Assembly (NCBI GenBank): GCA_905372235.1
Contig: CAJPOF010000051.1
Location: 1 to 17,894 of the forward strand
DNA: 17,894 nucleotides
From: an uncultured Treponema sp.
Lineage (GTDB): Bacteria; Spirochaetota; Spirochaetia; Treponematales; Treponemataceae
Reading direction: 5' to 3'
Both the position numbers and the translations under genes were made by a program. How positions within the stretch are numbered: position 1 is the first letter of the stretch; each line of letters begins with the position of its first letter. Of the stretch, positions 1-7,303 are shown one piece after another. Under the pieces are notes generated by a model. The model was given only the letters and a program-made list of their open reading frames with translations, had not been told where the DNA came from and did not search any database.

Positions 1-1515
1 ATTTATTAACTCTTTGTTTTGCTCACCCCACCAATGCAGCATGTTGCTCGCAGTCATTGCCCAACACATGTTAGAATCAGAGCTATTATAACAATAAGGT
101 GCCATTGTATCACGCATTACAAAATGCAATTTTCGCACATTGAAGAATTTTGTATTTTCATTTTCTTTCCACACAGAGACATAATCAGAATTGTAGTAGA
201 GCGTCTGTCCACCTTCTTGTAATGGATGTCCATCCTCGCCCAGAACAGGAACCTTTTCTCCATTATTCGGCTTTTCGACTCCAGAAACCCATTTTGTTGT
301 CACAGTAGGATTCTCGTTTGCTTTTTGCTCAAGTTTCACTGTTAAGTCTTTTTTATCGTCGCCCTTGACGTATTGATTTGTGCTTTTGTCTATGAACTTT
401 ATATCCGCAGTTCTAGCCCACACTGTTTTGTTTTGAGAAACGTTTAGTTTTATCGTATCTTCAGCAGAATTTAAGGTGTCTTTACTGACAAAGCTTATCC
501 ATTTTGAGCCGCCTTTCACAACATCTAGCTCATAGTTCAATTTTCCGTTGAGCGTTTCTAGTTTAAACGTAACTTCACCGCCGTTGCTTTCGCACAAAGC
601 AGGAATCGTTTTTATTTTTATCGAAGGTTTTTGTGTTATCTTAAATTTTATAACTTTTTTGACTTCAGGATTCGACACAGATTCAACAGTCACCTCTGCA
701 TCGCCTTCTTTTGAGCCTTCTACAGTTTCACCACTTACAGAAATATAGTCCGGAGCATTGTTAGTAATGCGGACATCTTTATTTGTAGCGTTGTCAGGTT
801 TTACTTTTGCATTGATTTTATATTCTTGACCAATACCCAACTCAATCGGCTGCGCAGGAAGCGGCGGGTCAAATTCAATGTCAGTAACGGCAACTTCGGC
901 TTCTGTTACGGTTACGTTTACAGTTTTTGAGATGCCATCTGCGGCAGTTATCGTCAGTGCCGCAGAACCGACTTTCTTTGCGGTAATCAAACCGTTTGTA
1001 TCAACAGATGCAATATCTTTATGGTCGGAAGAATATGTCAGAGTTTTATCGGTTGCGTTATCAGGCTTGACTGTGGCGTTAAGCCGATGAGTTCTGCCTT
1101 TTACAATAGAAATATTTTCGTCGGTAGAAGGAACGGAAATTTCCGTTACGTTTATGCGTGCCGCAGTTACGGTTACGCTTATCGTTTTAGAAACGCCATC
1201 TGCCGCTTTTAGTGTGATAGTTGCAACTCCGACAGAGTTCGCGGATATGAGCCCTTTTTCATTGACTGCGGCAATATTTTTGTCGCTTGAAGAATACAAG
1301 ATTTTCTTATCGGTCGCATTTTCAGGTAATACTGTCGCCTCAATCTGAAATGTCGTTCCTTTTACCAAAGAAACAGGATTTATCGGATTCTTTATAGAAA
1401 TATCCTGTACATGAACGGTTTTGGGTGCAGGCGGATTTTCCGATTCCGGATCATTTTTGCACGCGGCAAAAAGAAGAGCTGCAAACACAGCGTAAATAAA
1501 AATTTTGTTTTTCAT
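1..1515 (-). CDS. Lipoprotein with Ig-like repeats and IdeS/Mac-type cysteine protease domain (3' end outside window)
   Basis: An open frame of 505 codons starts at ATG 1515 and runs off the left edge without a stop. A GGAGG lies 8 bases before the ATG. Residues 1-19 form a lipoprotein signal with lipobox LFAAC (Cys19). Three Big2-type Ig-like repeats follow at about 36-119, 122-206 and 209-298, the first two close copies with the NATDK and AADGxSKT motifs. A BACON-like beta module is possible at 305-396. From about 403 the sequence resembles IdeS/Mac peptidases (family C66): a KWVSGV motif at 408-413, then Cys484-Trp and NMLHWWGEQNKELI at 491-504, closely matching the IdeS segment around its catalytic cysteine. 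Family knowledge: IdeS cleaves IgG, and T. denticola has a homologue called dentipain. The catalytic His and Asp would lie beyond the window. Surface location is inferred from the lipobox; the substrate is unknown. Confidence 0.88.
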   Translation of the reverse strand, partial: MKNKIFIYAVFAALLFAACKNDPESENPPAPKTVHVQDISIKNPINPVSLVKGTTFQIEATVLPENATDKKILYSSSDKNIAAVNEKGLISANSVGVATITLKAADGVSKTISVTVTAARINVTEISVPSTDENISIVKGRTHRLNATVKPDNATDKTLTYSSDHKDIASVDTNGLITAKKVGSAALTITAADGISKTVNVTVTEAEVAVTDIEFDPPLPAQPIELGIGQEYKINAKVKPDNATNKDVRITNNAPDYISVSGETVEGSKEGDAEVTVESVSNPEVKKVIKFKITQKPSIKIKTIPALCESNGGEVTFKLETLNGKLNYELDVVKGGSKWISFVSKDTLNSAEDTIKLNVSQNKTVWARTADIKFIDKSTNQYVKGDDKKDLTVKLEQKANENPTVTTKWVSGVEKPNNGEKVPVLGEDGHPLQEGGQTLYYNSDYVSVWKENENTKFFNVRKLHFVMRDTMAPYCYNSSDSNMCWAMTASNMLHWWGEQNKELIN

Positions 1516-1539
1516 ACGTTTATCCTCCGCATCTGCATA

Positions 1540-1568
1540 ACTATCCGTTATTTTTTTCGTTTAGTCAA
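1540..1568 (-). promoter_or_regulatory. Promoter candidate for the protease lipoprotein
   Basis: On the minus strand TTGACT (1563-1568) and GATAGT (1540-1545) are separated by exactly 17 bases. The -35 box matches consensus at five of six positions and the -10 at four of six. The predicted transcript start lies roughly 18 bases before the ATG, leaving room for the GGAGG ribosome binding site. This suggests the gene is transcribed separately from the truncated lipoprotein gene upstream. Confidence 0.5.
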
Positions 1569-1630
1569 CATTATGAAAGATATACGCTGTTTATAAGGTC
1601 GAATATTGAATTTTGAGAATAGCAGATGAA

Positions 1631-2659
1631 TCAAGCCGGCTTTTGACAATCAACAACCTCGCCGCAGAGTATCGAAATTATCGCCCTTGAAGCCTTGCTT
1701 ACGCTTTTGAACGGCTTAAAATATTCGCCGTTTCCGTCTATGTCGTCACCCGATGCGCCGTCAACATAAAAATCCTTGCGAATATTGGATTTTACAAGTT
1801 CTTCGTCGATTTTTAAGACGGTTTTTCCCAACGAATCGGTTTTCATATAACTAGAGCCGCTGTTAATCCATGTATCGGTCGTAAGATTGTCAAAGACATT
1901 TACTTGTTCGGCGCAAAAATAAAGCAGATTTCCCGTGCAATCATTGGAATTATAGAACGAAAGCGCAAGCGTATACGAACCCGAAGGAGTTCCCGTATAT
2001 CCGCTTCCGGTGTTCATAGTGATATTTTTTGTTTTTACCGTCCCGGACGCAACGGTAGCGCTCGTCTTGTTTTGAAAATCGATTTTTTCGACGTATTGTG
2101 TTCCACCGATTTCCCAGGCGACTTTTACGCTTCCTACGGCAAGACTTCCCATGTTGCTTGAAGTTTCATATTCCTGTACGGAAACGGAAAGAGCCGCCGT
2201 TCCTTTTCCGCCGGAAGTGGACTTAGGCTTTATGACAATCGAAATGCCCGGTTCTGAAAAAACGCCCGGAGAAAGAGTAACTTCGGAACTTCCCTCAAGA
2301 ACTTTTTTTCCGTTTGAGATGCCTTTTGCGGTCAATGTCCAAGTTCCGCTTGTAAGACGAATCGAAAAACTTCTTCCCGTTACGACAGCCTGTACGTTTT
2401 TAGTTCCGTTTTTTGCATTCACCGAGTATGTAAGGTCCATCGGAATGGAAGGAACTGTAGTCCTTGAAGTTCCTGCGTTATTTGAAAGCACGAAAGGAAC
2501 GCCGCCAGTCATGTTCAAAGAACCTTTTAGCGTAAAAACTTCTTCCGAAGAAAAATCCGTAGAACCCTTAAAAAAATTATCGCAACCTGAAAAAAACTGC
2601 AAAAACAAAATTCCTAAGACAAAAATTATGGCAAAAGAAAAAGTTTTTCTGCTTTTCAT
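1631..2659 (-). CDS. Lipoprotein, apparently truncated at a beta-helix head motif
   Basis: 342 residues. The N-terminus is a lipoprotein signal with lipobox FFSGC (Cys26), preceded by an AGGAAG ribosome binding site. Residues 30-290 are Ser/Thr/Gly-rich and beta-like, with a region that reads as a repeated Ig-like or pilin-like fold (SGTWTLTAKG, SGSYTLALSF). At 297-323 a motif FYVDGASGDD...KPFKSVSKA appears; it resembles the opening of right-handed beta-helix (DUF1565/pectate-lyase-like) surface proteins, which normally continue for hundreds of residues. Here only 19 further residues follow before TGA at 1631-1633, and that tail (ILCGEVVDCQKPA) does not look like beta-helix. I infer a 3' truncation by rearrangement or frameshift; an alternative is a natural short variant. 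Function unknown; probably surface anchored. Confidence 0.75.
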   Translation of the reverse strand: MKSRKTFSFAIIFVLGILFLQFFSGCDNFFKGSTDFSSEEVFTLKGSLNMTGGVPFVLSNNAGTSRTTVPSIPMDLTYSVNAKNGTKNVQAVVTGRSFSIRLTSGTWTLTAKGISNGKKVLEGSSEVTLSPGVFSEPGISIVIKPKSTSGGKGTAALSVSVQEYETSSNMGSLAVGSVKVAWEIGGTQYVEKIDFQNKTSATVASGTVKTKNITMNTGSGYTGTPSGSYTLALSFYNSNDCTGNLLYFCAEQVNVFDNLTTDTWINSGSSYMKTDSLGKTVLKIDEELVKSNIRKDFYVDGASGDDIDGNGEYFKPFKSVSKASRAIISILCGEVVDCQKPA

Positions 2660-2801
2660 GGCGATTCTTCCTGTAAAAATGGATTCAACTCTAAAAAAGT
2701 GAAAATGCTATAACACATTTTCTTGCCTTAGAGAATGATTTTGCATTGTTCTAACACACGGAATGTTTTTCATTATGCAAGAGATTTTTTTTCGCTCGCA
2801 T

Positions 2802-2820
2802 AAAAAGCGGGGAACACCCC
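2802..2820 (-). terminator. Weak terminator candidate after the DUF2130 gene
   Basis: Read on the minus strand, GGGG-TGTT-CCCC is followed by GCTTTTTA, about 80 bases after the stop of the DUF2130 gene. The stem is only four GC pairs, so this is a weak call. The rest of the 2660-2898 gap shows no convincing gene; no clear -35 box precedes the lipoprotein gene, only a TATAGC near 2710 on the minus strand. Confidence 0.3.
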
Positions 2821-2898
2821 AAAAATCGCTATGCCAAACGGAGACGAATATTCCAGTTAGGAAGACGACCTTAAAATGCATAAAAAATCGACTTAGGT

Positions 2899-4167
2899 TT
2901 ATCGTTCAAGTTCGTCGAATTTCTTTTTCATCGTCGGATTATTTCTTGTCAGTTTTTTTACGCTAAGGTCCTCGAGTTTGCTGTTTGCAAGGCGATAGTT
3001 GTTCTCAGAACCCAAAAGGTCTTCTTTCATTTTCTGAAGGTTCGCTATCGCTTTATCTATGTCGTCTATGGCACTCATGAACTTGCGGCTTGCAAGGCTG
3101 TAGTTGCGCCCAAATCCTTCCTTGAATTTATTAAGGTCTTCCTCAAAGTGAGTTATGTCCATGTTTTGCACCTGCATGGCTTTGAGTTCCCGTTTTGCAT
3201 CCAGCGTGTTCAATGCTGCGTTCCGCAAAAATGTTATCACCGGAATGAAAAATTGAGGGCGAATAACATACATTTTTGGATATTTATACGAAACGTCAAC
3301 GATTCCCGTGTTGTAAAAATCGTTCTGACTTTCGAGCATGGACACAAGAACGGCGTACTCGCATTTTTTTTCGTTTCTGTCCTTATCAAGTTCCTTGAAA
3401 AAATCCTCGTTCCTGCTTTTAGTGGCGGTTCTGTCAGCCTCGTTTTTCATCTCGAACATTATCGAGATAAATTCCACGCCGTCCGCACTTGATTCCCGGA
3501 AAATGAAATCGCCCTTGCTTCCGCTTGAAGAAACTTTGTTATCTTTCTCAAAATATGCGTTCTGAAATCCTATCGCCCTGTTTTTGTTGAACTCGGTAAG
3601 GCAGAACTGCTCAAGGTCTTCGCCGATCTGTTTTGTTGATTCCTTTGCCTTAAAATCTTTGTAAAATGCGATTTCTTCATCTTTCGCCTTGATTATTCCG
3701 GCAAACTGTTCTTTCAGAATCGCTTCGTTGTTTTTGGATTTTGCCTCTGCGATTTCAAGATCGCTTTTAAGTCGGATTATTTCGCCCACTTTTTCTTGAA
3801 GCGCAGATTTTACGGCGAGTTCAGAATCTTTTTGACTTGAAAGAAGTTTTCCTTCAAGTTCCGTGATTTTGTTTTCTTTTTGAGCAAGGGCAAGTTTTAA
3901 CTCGGACTTTGCCTGTTCTTCTTTTGAAGCCAAAGCGGAATTCGCAGCGAAAAGTTTTGCTTTTAGTTCAGCAATTTCCTTTTCCTTTAGATTTTCCGCC
4001 TTTGTTACAGCCAAAGCCACTTCCGATTCTTTCTGATGGAGCAGCGAGGCGGCACGTTTTTCAAGTTCAATGTCAAACTGCTCGTTACGAACTTCGTTCG
4101 CAATCGAATCGTAAACGTTGGATTCAAGCACTATGGATTTTCCGCAATTAGGGCAATCTATCCGCAT
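2899..4167 (-). CDS. DUF2130 family protein with CxxC motif, coiled coil and nuclease-like core
   Basis: 422 residues starting at ATG 4167 behind a strong GAGGAG ribosome binding site. The N-terminus carries CPNCG (residues 5-9), a single zinc-ribbon-like knuckle. Residues about 30-170 are a long Glu/Lys/Ala-rich coiled coil. The DUF2130 core follows: GEDLEQF at 182-188, GSKGDFIF at 216-223, FEMKN at 238-242, then a hydrophobic segment at 300-320. The spacing E183...D220...E239-x-K241 fits the PD-(D/E)XK nuclease fold; this catalytic reading is my inference. A second short coiled coil occupies 340-400. The gene starts 52 bases after rnhA and is probably the last gene of the parC-rnhA operon, which hints at a role in nucleic-acid processing but does not prove it. 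The biochemical role of DUF2130 proteins is not established as far as I know. Confidence 0.88.
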   Translation of the reverse strand: MRIDCPNCGKSIVLESNVYDSIANEVRNEQFDIELEKRAASLLHQKESEVALAVTKAENLKEKEIAELKAKLFAANSALASKEEQAKSELKLALAQKENKITELEGKLLSSQKDSELAVKSALQEKVGEIIRLKSDLEIAEAKSKNNEAILKEQFAGIIKAKDEEIAFYKDFKAKESTKQIGEDLEQFCLTEFNKNRAIGFQNAYFEKDNKVSSSGSKGDFIFRESSADGVEFISIMFEMKNEADRTATKSRNEDFFKELDKDRNEKKCEYAVLVSMLESQNDFYNTGIVDVSYKYPKMYVIRPQFFIPVITFLRNAALNTLDAKRELKAMQVQNMDITHFEEDLNKFKEGFGRNYSLASRKFMSAIDDIDKAIANLQKMKEDLLGSENNYRLANSKLEDLSVKKLTRNNPTMKKKFDELER

Positions 4168-4219
4168 AATTTTTCTCCTCTTTCATTGTCGCTTTCCAAA
4201 GACAAGGCAAAACCGCTTC

Positions 4220-4684
4220 TCATTCAAATTTTGCTATTTCTTTTTGACAAAGATTGTCGCATACTTCGTTGTATTCGATTCCTGCGTGTCCTTTGACCCA
4301 TATCCAGTCCAATTTGCAGCCGTCCGAAAAAAGTTTTTGGCACAATGAATCTAAGATTTCCCAAAGTTCCCGATTTTTTACAGGTTTTCCGTCCGCAGTT
4401 TTCCATCCTTTTTTCTTCCAGTTTGTTATCCATGAAGTTATTCCATTTTTGACGTACTGGCTGTCGATATTCACTTCGATTTTTTTCCCTGCGTGAAAAG
4501 GATTTTTCGTAACGCAGTCCAAAGCGTTTATTGCCGCCGTAAGTTCCATGCGGTTGTTCGTGGTAAGTTTTTCTCCGCCTGAAAGCGATTTTACATCATC
4601 GCCTTGAATCACAACGAGTCCCCAACCTCCGGGTCCCGGATTTCCGTGGCATCCGCCGTCCGTATAAATAATTATGTCGCTCAT
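4220..4684 (-). CDS. rnhA: Ribonuclease HI
   Basis: 154 residues, the usual length for bacterial RNase HI. It cleaves the RNA strand of RNA/DNA hybrids such as R-loops and replication primers in the cytoplasm, using two metal ions. The full catalytic set is visible: Asp9 in YTDGGCHGNPGPGG, Glu47 in NNRMEL, Asp74 in IDSQYV, His133 in VKGHAG and Asp143 in CDNLC. The basic Trp-rich handle (WITNWKKKGWKTADG, about 85-99) that grips the hybrid is present. An AAGGA ribosome binding site lies 8 bases before the ATG. The gene begins 42 bases after parC ends and 52 bases precede the DUF2130 gene, so all three are likely cotranscribed. Pairing with parC is sensible because topoisomerase activity and R-loop removal both control supercoiling, though this link is inference. 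Confidence 0.97.
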   Translation of the reverse strand: MSDIIIYTDGGCHGNPGPGGWGLVVIQGDDVKSLSGGEKLTTNNRMELTAAINALDCVTKNPFHAGKKIEVNIDSQYVKNGITSWITNWKKKGWKTADGKPVKNRELWEILDSLCQKLFSDGCKLDWIWVKGHAGIEYNEVCDNLCQKEIAKFE

Positions 4685-4726
4685 TTTTTATTCCTTTAAT
4701 CAAAATATTTTCATGCAAAAGAAAAA

Positions 4727-6640
4727 TTAGGATTCCACAGAAACGGACTCAACTTCCTTTGCCGAAACACGAACGCCCAAGGCTTTAAGCCCCTTTTCCT
4801 GAAAAGAATCCGCCCTGAAAGTTTCCTTCAAGATTTTTAGCCTTGGTTTTGGAACGTAGTTCAACTCAAACTTGAAGTTTTTTCTTGTATCGACATGAAG
4901 GACTTCCATTCCTTCCGGGGCGAAAAAATAATCTTTGTTCATTATGTAGCCGCCCACTTTGCATCTTTTTATATATACGAATTGACTTTCTCCGTCCCTG
5001 TAAAGAACTGTAAAAAGCACTTTTGCGATGGAATCTTTGTCGGCAAGCCCGCAGAACCTGAGTTCCGGTCCGACAAAGACTTTGGAAGGGGCTTCGGTAA
5101 TGGAATAGATTCCGCTTTTCCGGACAAAAATCACCCTGTCATATGGAGTTATCTTTAAAAGTTCCGTTCCGCCCGAAACGCCCGTTCCAAGATAACCAGT
5201 CCGCTCGTCATATCTTAGAGGAATGTCCCGCTTAACGACGGTTTTTACATCCACGGTCTTGATTTTTGAAATTTTCGTGCGGCGTTTTTTTATTTCCGGA
5301 TCAAGTTTCTGTTCGATGCCGTCAAGATAACTTACGGCGTATTCCACAAGATGGCGCAAAAGCCTTCCGATTTCCTTTAGCCTTGCGTTTATCGCCTGAA
5401 CTTCCTTTCGGTTTTTGTTTATGTCATAAAGGGAAATGCGCCTTATAGGGATTTTTAGAAGATGCTCGACATCTTCGTCAGTGATGCTTCGGATAAGTTC
5501 AGCGGAAAACGGCTTGAATCCGACTTTGACCGCATTAACCACAGCTTCCTCGCTTTTCATCTCTTCGATTTTTTTGTAGATGCGTTCTTCCACAAAAATG
5601 CGTTCCAAAGTCCTAAGATGAAGTTTTTCCGTAAGTTCCTGCCTCTCAAGTTCCAGTTCCGCCTTCAGAATTCCTGTAAGCTGCTTTGCGTGATATTGAA
5701 TCACCTGAGTGCAAGTCATCTGAACAGGCATATTGTCTTTTATCACAAGGAGATTGCAGTAGATTGTCTTTTCGCAATCGGTGAATGCGTACAAGGCATC
5801 GACCACATCCTTTGAATATACGCCGCGGGCAAGTTTTATCTCGATATTTACGTTTTTTGCAGTGTAATCGTTTATCGAGGCAATCTTCACTTTTCCGCTT
5901 TTTGCTGCCTTTTCGATGGAATCAATCAGGCTTTCCGACGTAGAACCATATGGAAGTTCCGTTATGATAATTTTTTTTTCGTCGGAAGTGTCCATCTTTG
6001 CCCGGACAACGAGTTTTCCAAGTCCGTCTTTGTATTCGGTTGCGTCCATAAGACCGCCGGTACGAAAATCAGGATAAAGCTGGAATTTTTCGCCTTTGAG
6101 GCAGGCTTTTTCCGCTTCAATCACCTCGTGAGCGTTGTGGCTCATTATCTGGGTCGACATTCCGACTGCGATTCCTTCAGCACCCATCATCAGGACGAGC
6201 GGAAGTTTCGCCTGAAAAGCGACGGGTTCCATGTCCCTTCCGTCATAGGTTTCGACATATCGAGTAATTTTTGGATTCGTGTTAAGGATTTCCTGAGTAA
6301 CGGAACGAAGACGACATTCGATGTACCTTGGAGCGGAAGCACCATCGCCTGTATAAAGGTTTCCGAAATTCCCCTGCTTGTCGATGAAAAGTTCTTTGTT
6401 TGCAAGATTCACAAGTGCGGTATATATGGAAGCATCGCCGTGCGGATGATAAGCCATGACCTTACCGACTACATTGGCGACCTTTACAAAACGCCCGTCG
6501 TCCGTCTTTATGAGGGTATGGATTATACGCCGCTGTACGGGTTTAAAACCGTCTATGATGTCGGGAATCGCCCTGTCCCGAATGACGTAACTTGCGTATT
6601 GAATAAAATTATGGTCAAAAAGATTTTTTACGTAAGCCAT
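4727..6640 (-). CDS. parC: DNA topoisomerase IV subunit A (ParC-like)
   Basis: 637 residues. Type IIA topoisomerase A subunit that cuts and rejoins duplex DNA to separate daughter chromosomes, working with an ATPase partner (ParE) not in this window. Visible features: winged-helix region with GFKPVQRRI (31-39), AYHPHGDASIY (63-73), the catalytic tyrosine Tyr106 in SAPRYIECRL, and the tower and coiled-coil region to about 480. It is closer to ParC than GyrA by length (E. coli ParC 752) and by lacking a GyrA box; the C-terminal domain is short, with perhaps two or three degenerate blades. At the quinolone site, the position of E. coli ParC Ser80 is Ala70 and that of Glu84 is Thr74. The start ATG 6640 has a G-rich GGGGCGGG upstream. 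It heads the parC-rnhA-DUF2130 unit. A GyrA identity cannot be fully excluded, but the short C-terminus argues against it. Confidence 0.9.
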   Translation of the reverse strand: MAYVKNLFDHNFIQYASYVIRDRAIPDIIDGFKPVQRRIIHTLIKTDDGRFVKVANVVGKVMAYHPHGDASIYTALVNLANKELFIDKQGNFGNLYTGDGASAPRYIECRLRSVTQEILNTNPKITRYVETYDGRDMEPVAFQAKLPLVLMMGAEGIAVGMSTQIMSHNAHEVIEAEKACLKGEKFQLYPDFRTGGLMDATEYKDGLGKLVVRAKMDTSDEKKIIITELPYGSTSESLIDSIEKAAKSGKVKIASINDYTAKNVNIEIKLARGVYSKDVVDALYAFTDCEKTIYCNLLVIKDNMPVQMTCTQVIQYHAKQLTGILKAELELERQELTEKLHLRTLERIFVEERIYKKIEEMKSEEAVVNAVKVGFKPFSAELIRSITDEDVEHLLKIPIRRISLYDINKNRKEVQAINARLKEIGRLLRHLVEYAVSYLDGIEQKLDPEIKKRRTKISKIKTVDVKTVVKRDIPLRYDERTGYLGTGVSGGTELLKITPYDRVIFVRKSGIYSITEAPSKVFVGPELRFCGLADKDSIAKVLFTVLYRDGESQFVYIKRCKVGGYIMNKDYFFAPEGMEVLHVDTRKNFKFELNYVPKPRLKILKETFRADSFQEKGLKALGVRVSAKEVESVSVES

Positions 6641-6663
6641 CTACCCGCCCCAGTCTATTTTTA

Positions 6664-6683
6664 ACGGCTCTCATTCTAGCCGT
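6664..6683. promoter_or_regulatory. Operator-like inverted repeat over the parC -10 box
   Basis: ACGGCT (6664-6669) and AGCCGT (6678-6683) form a perfect 6-base inverted repeat around an 8-base centre. Flanking T and A runs extend it imperfectly to 6658-6687. It overlaps the parC -10 box at 6673-6678 and the predicted transcript start. It may be a repressor site or a 5'-terminal hairpin; there is no evidence to choose. Confidence 0.4.
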
Positions 6684-6701
6684 AAAATTCCATAATCTCA
6701 A
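6673..6701 (-). promoter_or_regulatory. Promoter of the parC-rnhA-DUF2130 unit
   Basis: On the minus strand TTGAGA (6696-6701) and TAGAAT (6673-6678), each five of six matches to consensus, are separated by exactly 17 bases. The predicted start is about 26 bases before the parC ATG. The -35 box lies five bases from the outer arm of repeat copy 1. Confidence 0.65.
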
Positions 6702-6706
6702 GTAGA

Positions 6707-6783
6707 GGGTTGGGGCTTGATACATCTCCTTCATCTGTTTATTTCTTGTAGCCCCAACCCAAGATTTGCTTTCGCAAATCTTG
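6707..6783. repeat. Two-hairpin repeat, copy 1
   Basis: Arms GGGTTGGGGCT (6707-6717) and AGCCCCAACCC (6750-6760) pair perfectly over 11 bases around a 32-base loop. Immediately after, CAAGATTTGC (6760-6769) and GCAAATCTTG (6774-6783) form a 10-base stem with a TTTC loop. The layout and outer flank (CAAGTAGAGGG) match copy 2, although the arm sequence is different. It sits between parC and the divergent membrane-protein gene. It lies outside both promoters, so it is not a simple terminator for either gene. Confidence 0.7.
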
Positions 6784-6800
6784 TAAACGGAGATTGCCCA

Positions 6801-6828
6801 TTCAAAAAACAAAAGACGACTTTACAAT
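6801..6828 (+). promoter_or_regulatory. Promoter candidate for the small membrane protein
   Basis: TTCAAA (6801-6806) and TACAAT (6823-6828) are separated by 16 bases. The -10 matches five of six positions and the -35 four of six. The predicted start falls about 30 bases before ATG 6865. Confidence 0.4.
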
Positions 6829-6864
6829 CCTCGGCAATTCGTAGAAAATATGCACGGAGAAAAA

Positions 6865-7230
6865 ATGATTGACATAATCCTGATTACCTACATCGCTTTT
6901 CAGTGTTTGTTTTACGGTCCGTTTTTTATAAGCCGGGCAAAGAAAAATCCCGCTTTGTCGCCGGAAGCAAAAACTGCGTCCATAAAAGTCGGGAAAATTT
7001 CACTCATATACAATCTGAGTTTCCTGCTCATAACGATAATGATAAAAATTTTCATGCCGAAATACGTTCTTGCGACTTTCGAAATCCTTGGCGGAATATT
7101 TTTTCTGATTTTCGGGCTGCTTTTCACGGAATTGCTTAAAAAGAAGAAAAGCATAAAAATAATCCTATCGATTTCAGGAATAATTTTAATAATCGGCGGC
7201 TTCATTTCCCTGATAGCGATTTATCTTTGA
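6865..7230 (+). CDS. Small four-helix membrane protein, unknown function
   Basis: 121 residues from ATG 6865. I prefer this start to the in-frame ATG at 6850 because GGAG (6856-6859) lies five bases before it, while nothing resembling a ribosome binding site precedes 6850. The sequence has about four hydrophobic stretches: IILITYIAFQCLFYGPFFI near the N-terminus, LIYNLSFLLITIMIKIF, FEILGGIFFLIFGLLF and IILSISGIILIIGGFISL, with Lys-rich loops (KKKKSIK) between the last two. No catalytic motif, signal peptide or family signature is recognised. It stands alone, divergent from parC and convergent with the OmpA-domain gene. Product is probably an inner-membrane protein. Confidence 0.7.
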   Translation: MIDIILITYIAFQCLFYGPFFISRAKKNPALSPEAKTASIKVGKISLIYNLSFLLITIMIKIFMPKYVLATFEILGGIFFLIFGLLFTELLKKKKSIKIILSISGIILIIGGFISLIAIYL

Positions 7231-7303
7231 TTAAAAAACGCAGAACATTTTTCGAGTTCATTTTTAGTTTTGATGTGCGAAAAATCAAAGCTCTTTCAAA
7301 AAA

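Noticed and set aside
19..1348. Several plus-strand frames over the first 1.35 kb
   Set aside because: They are shadows of the minus-strand protease lipoprotein, whose single 505-codon frame explains the whole stretch.
2151..2702. 183-codon plus-strand frame
   Set aside because: Fully antisense to the lipoprotein gene, whose signal peptide and lipobox are clear; low-complexity mirror of a Ser/Thr-rich protein.
2763..2966. 67-codon plus-strand frame in the lipoprotein/DUF2130 gap
   Set aside because: Overlaps the end of the DUF2130 gene and covers the possible terminator; no start signal or recognisable product.
6615..6812. 65-codon minus-strand frame across the parC promoter
   Set aside because: It is repeat copy 1 and the promoter read as protein; no ribosome binding site or coding character. 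Its MKEMYQAPTLYL parallels the MNEAYLCPPSYL of copy 2 only because the DNA repeats are related.
6850..6864. Upstream ATG of the small membrane protein
   Set aside because: No ribosome binding site before it, while GGAG sits correctly before ATG 6865.
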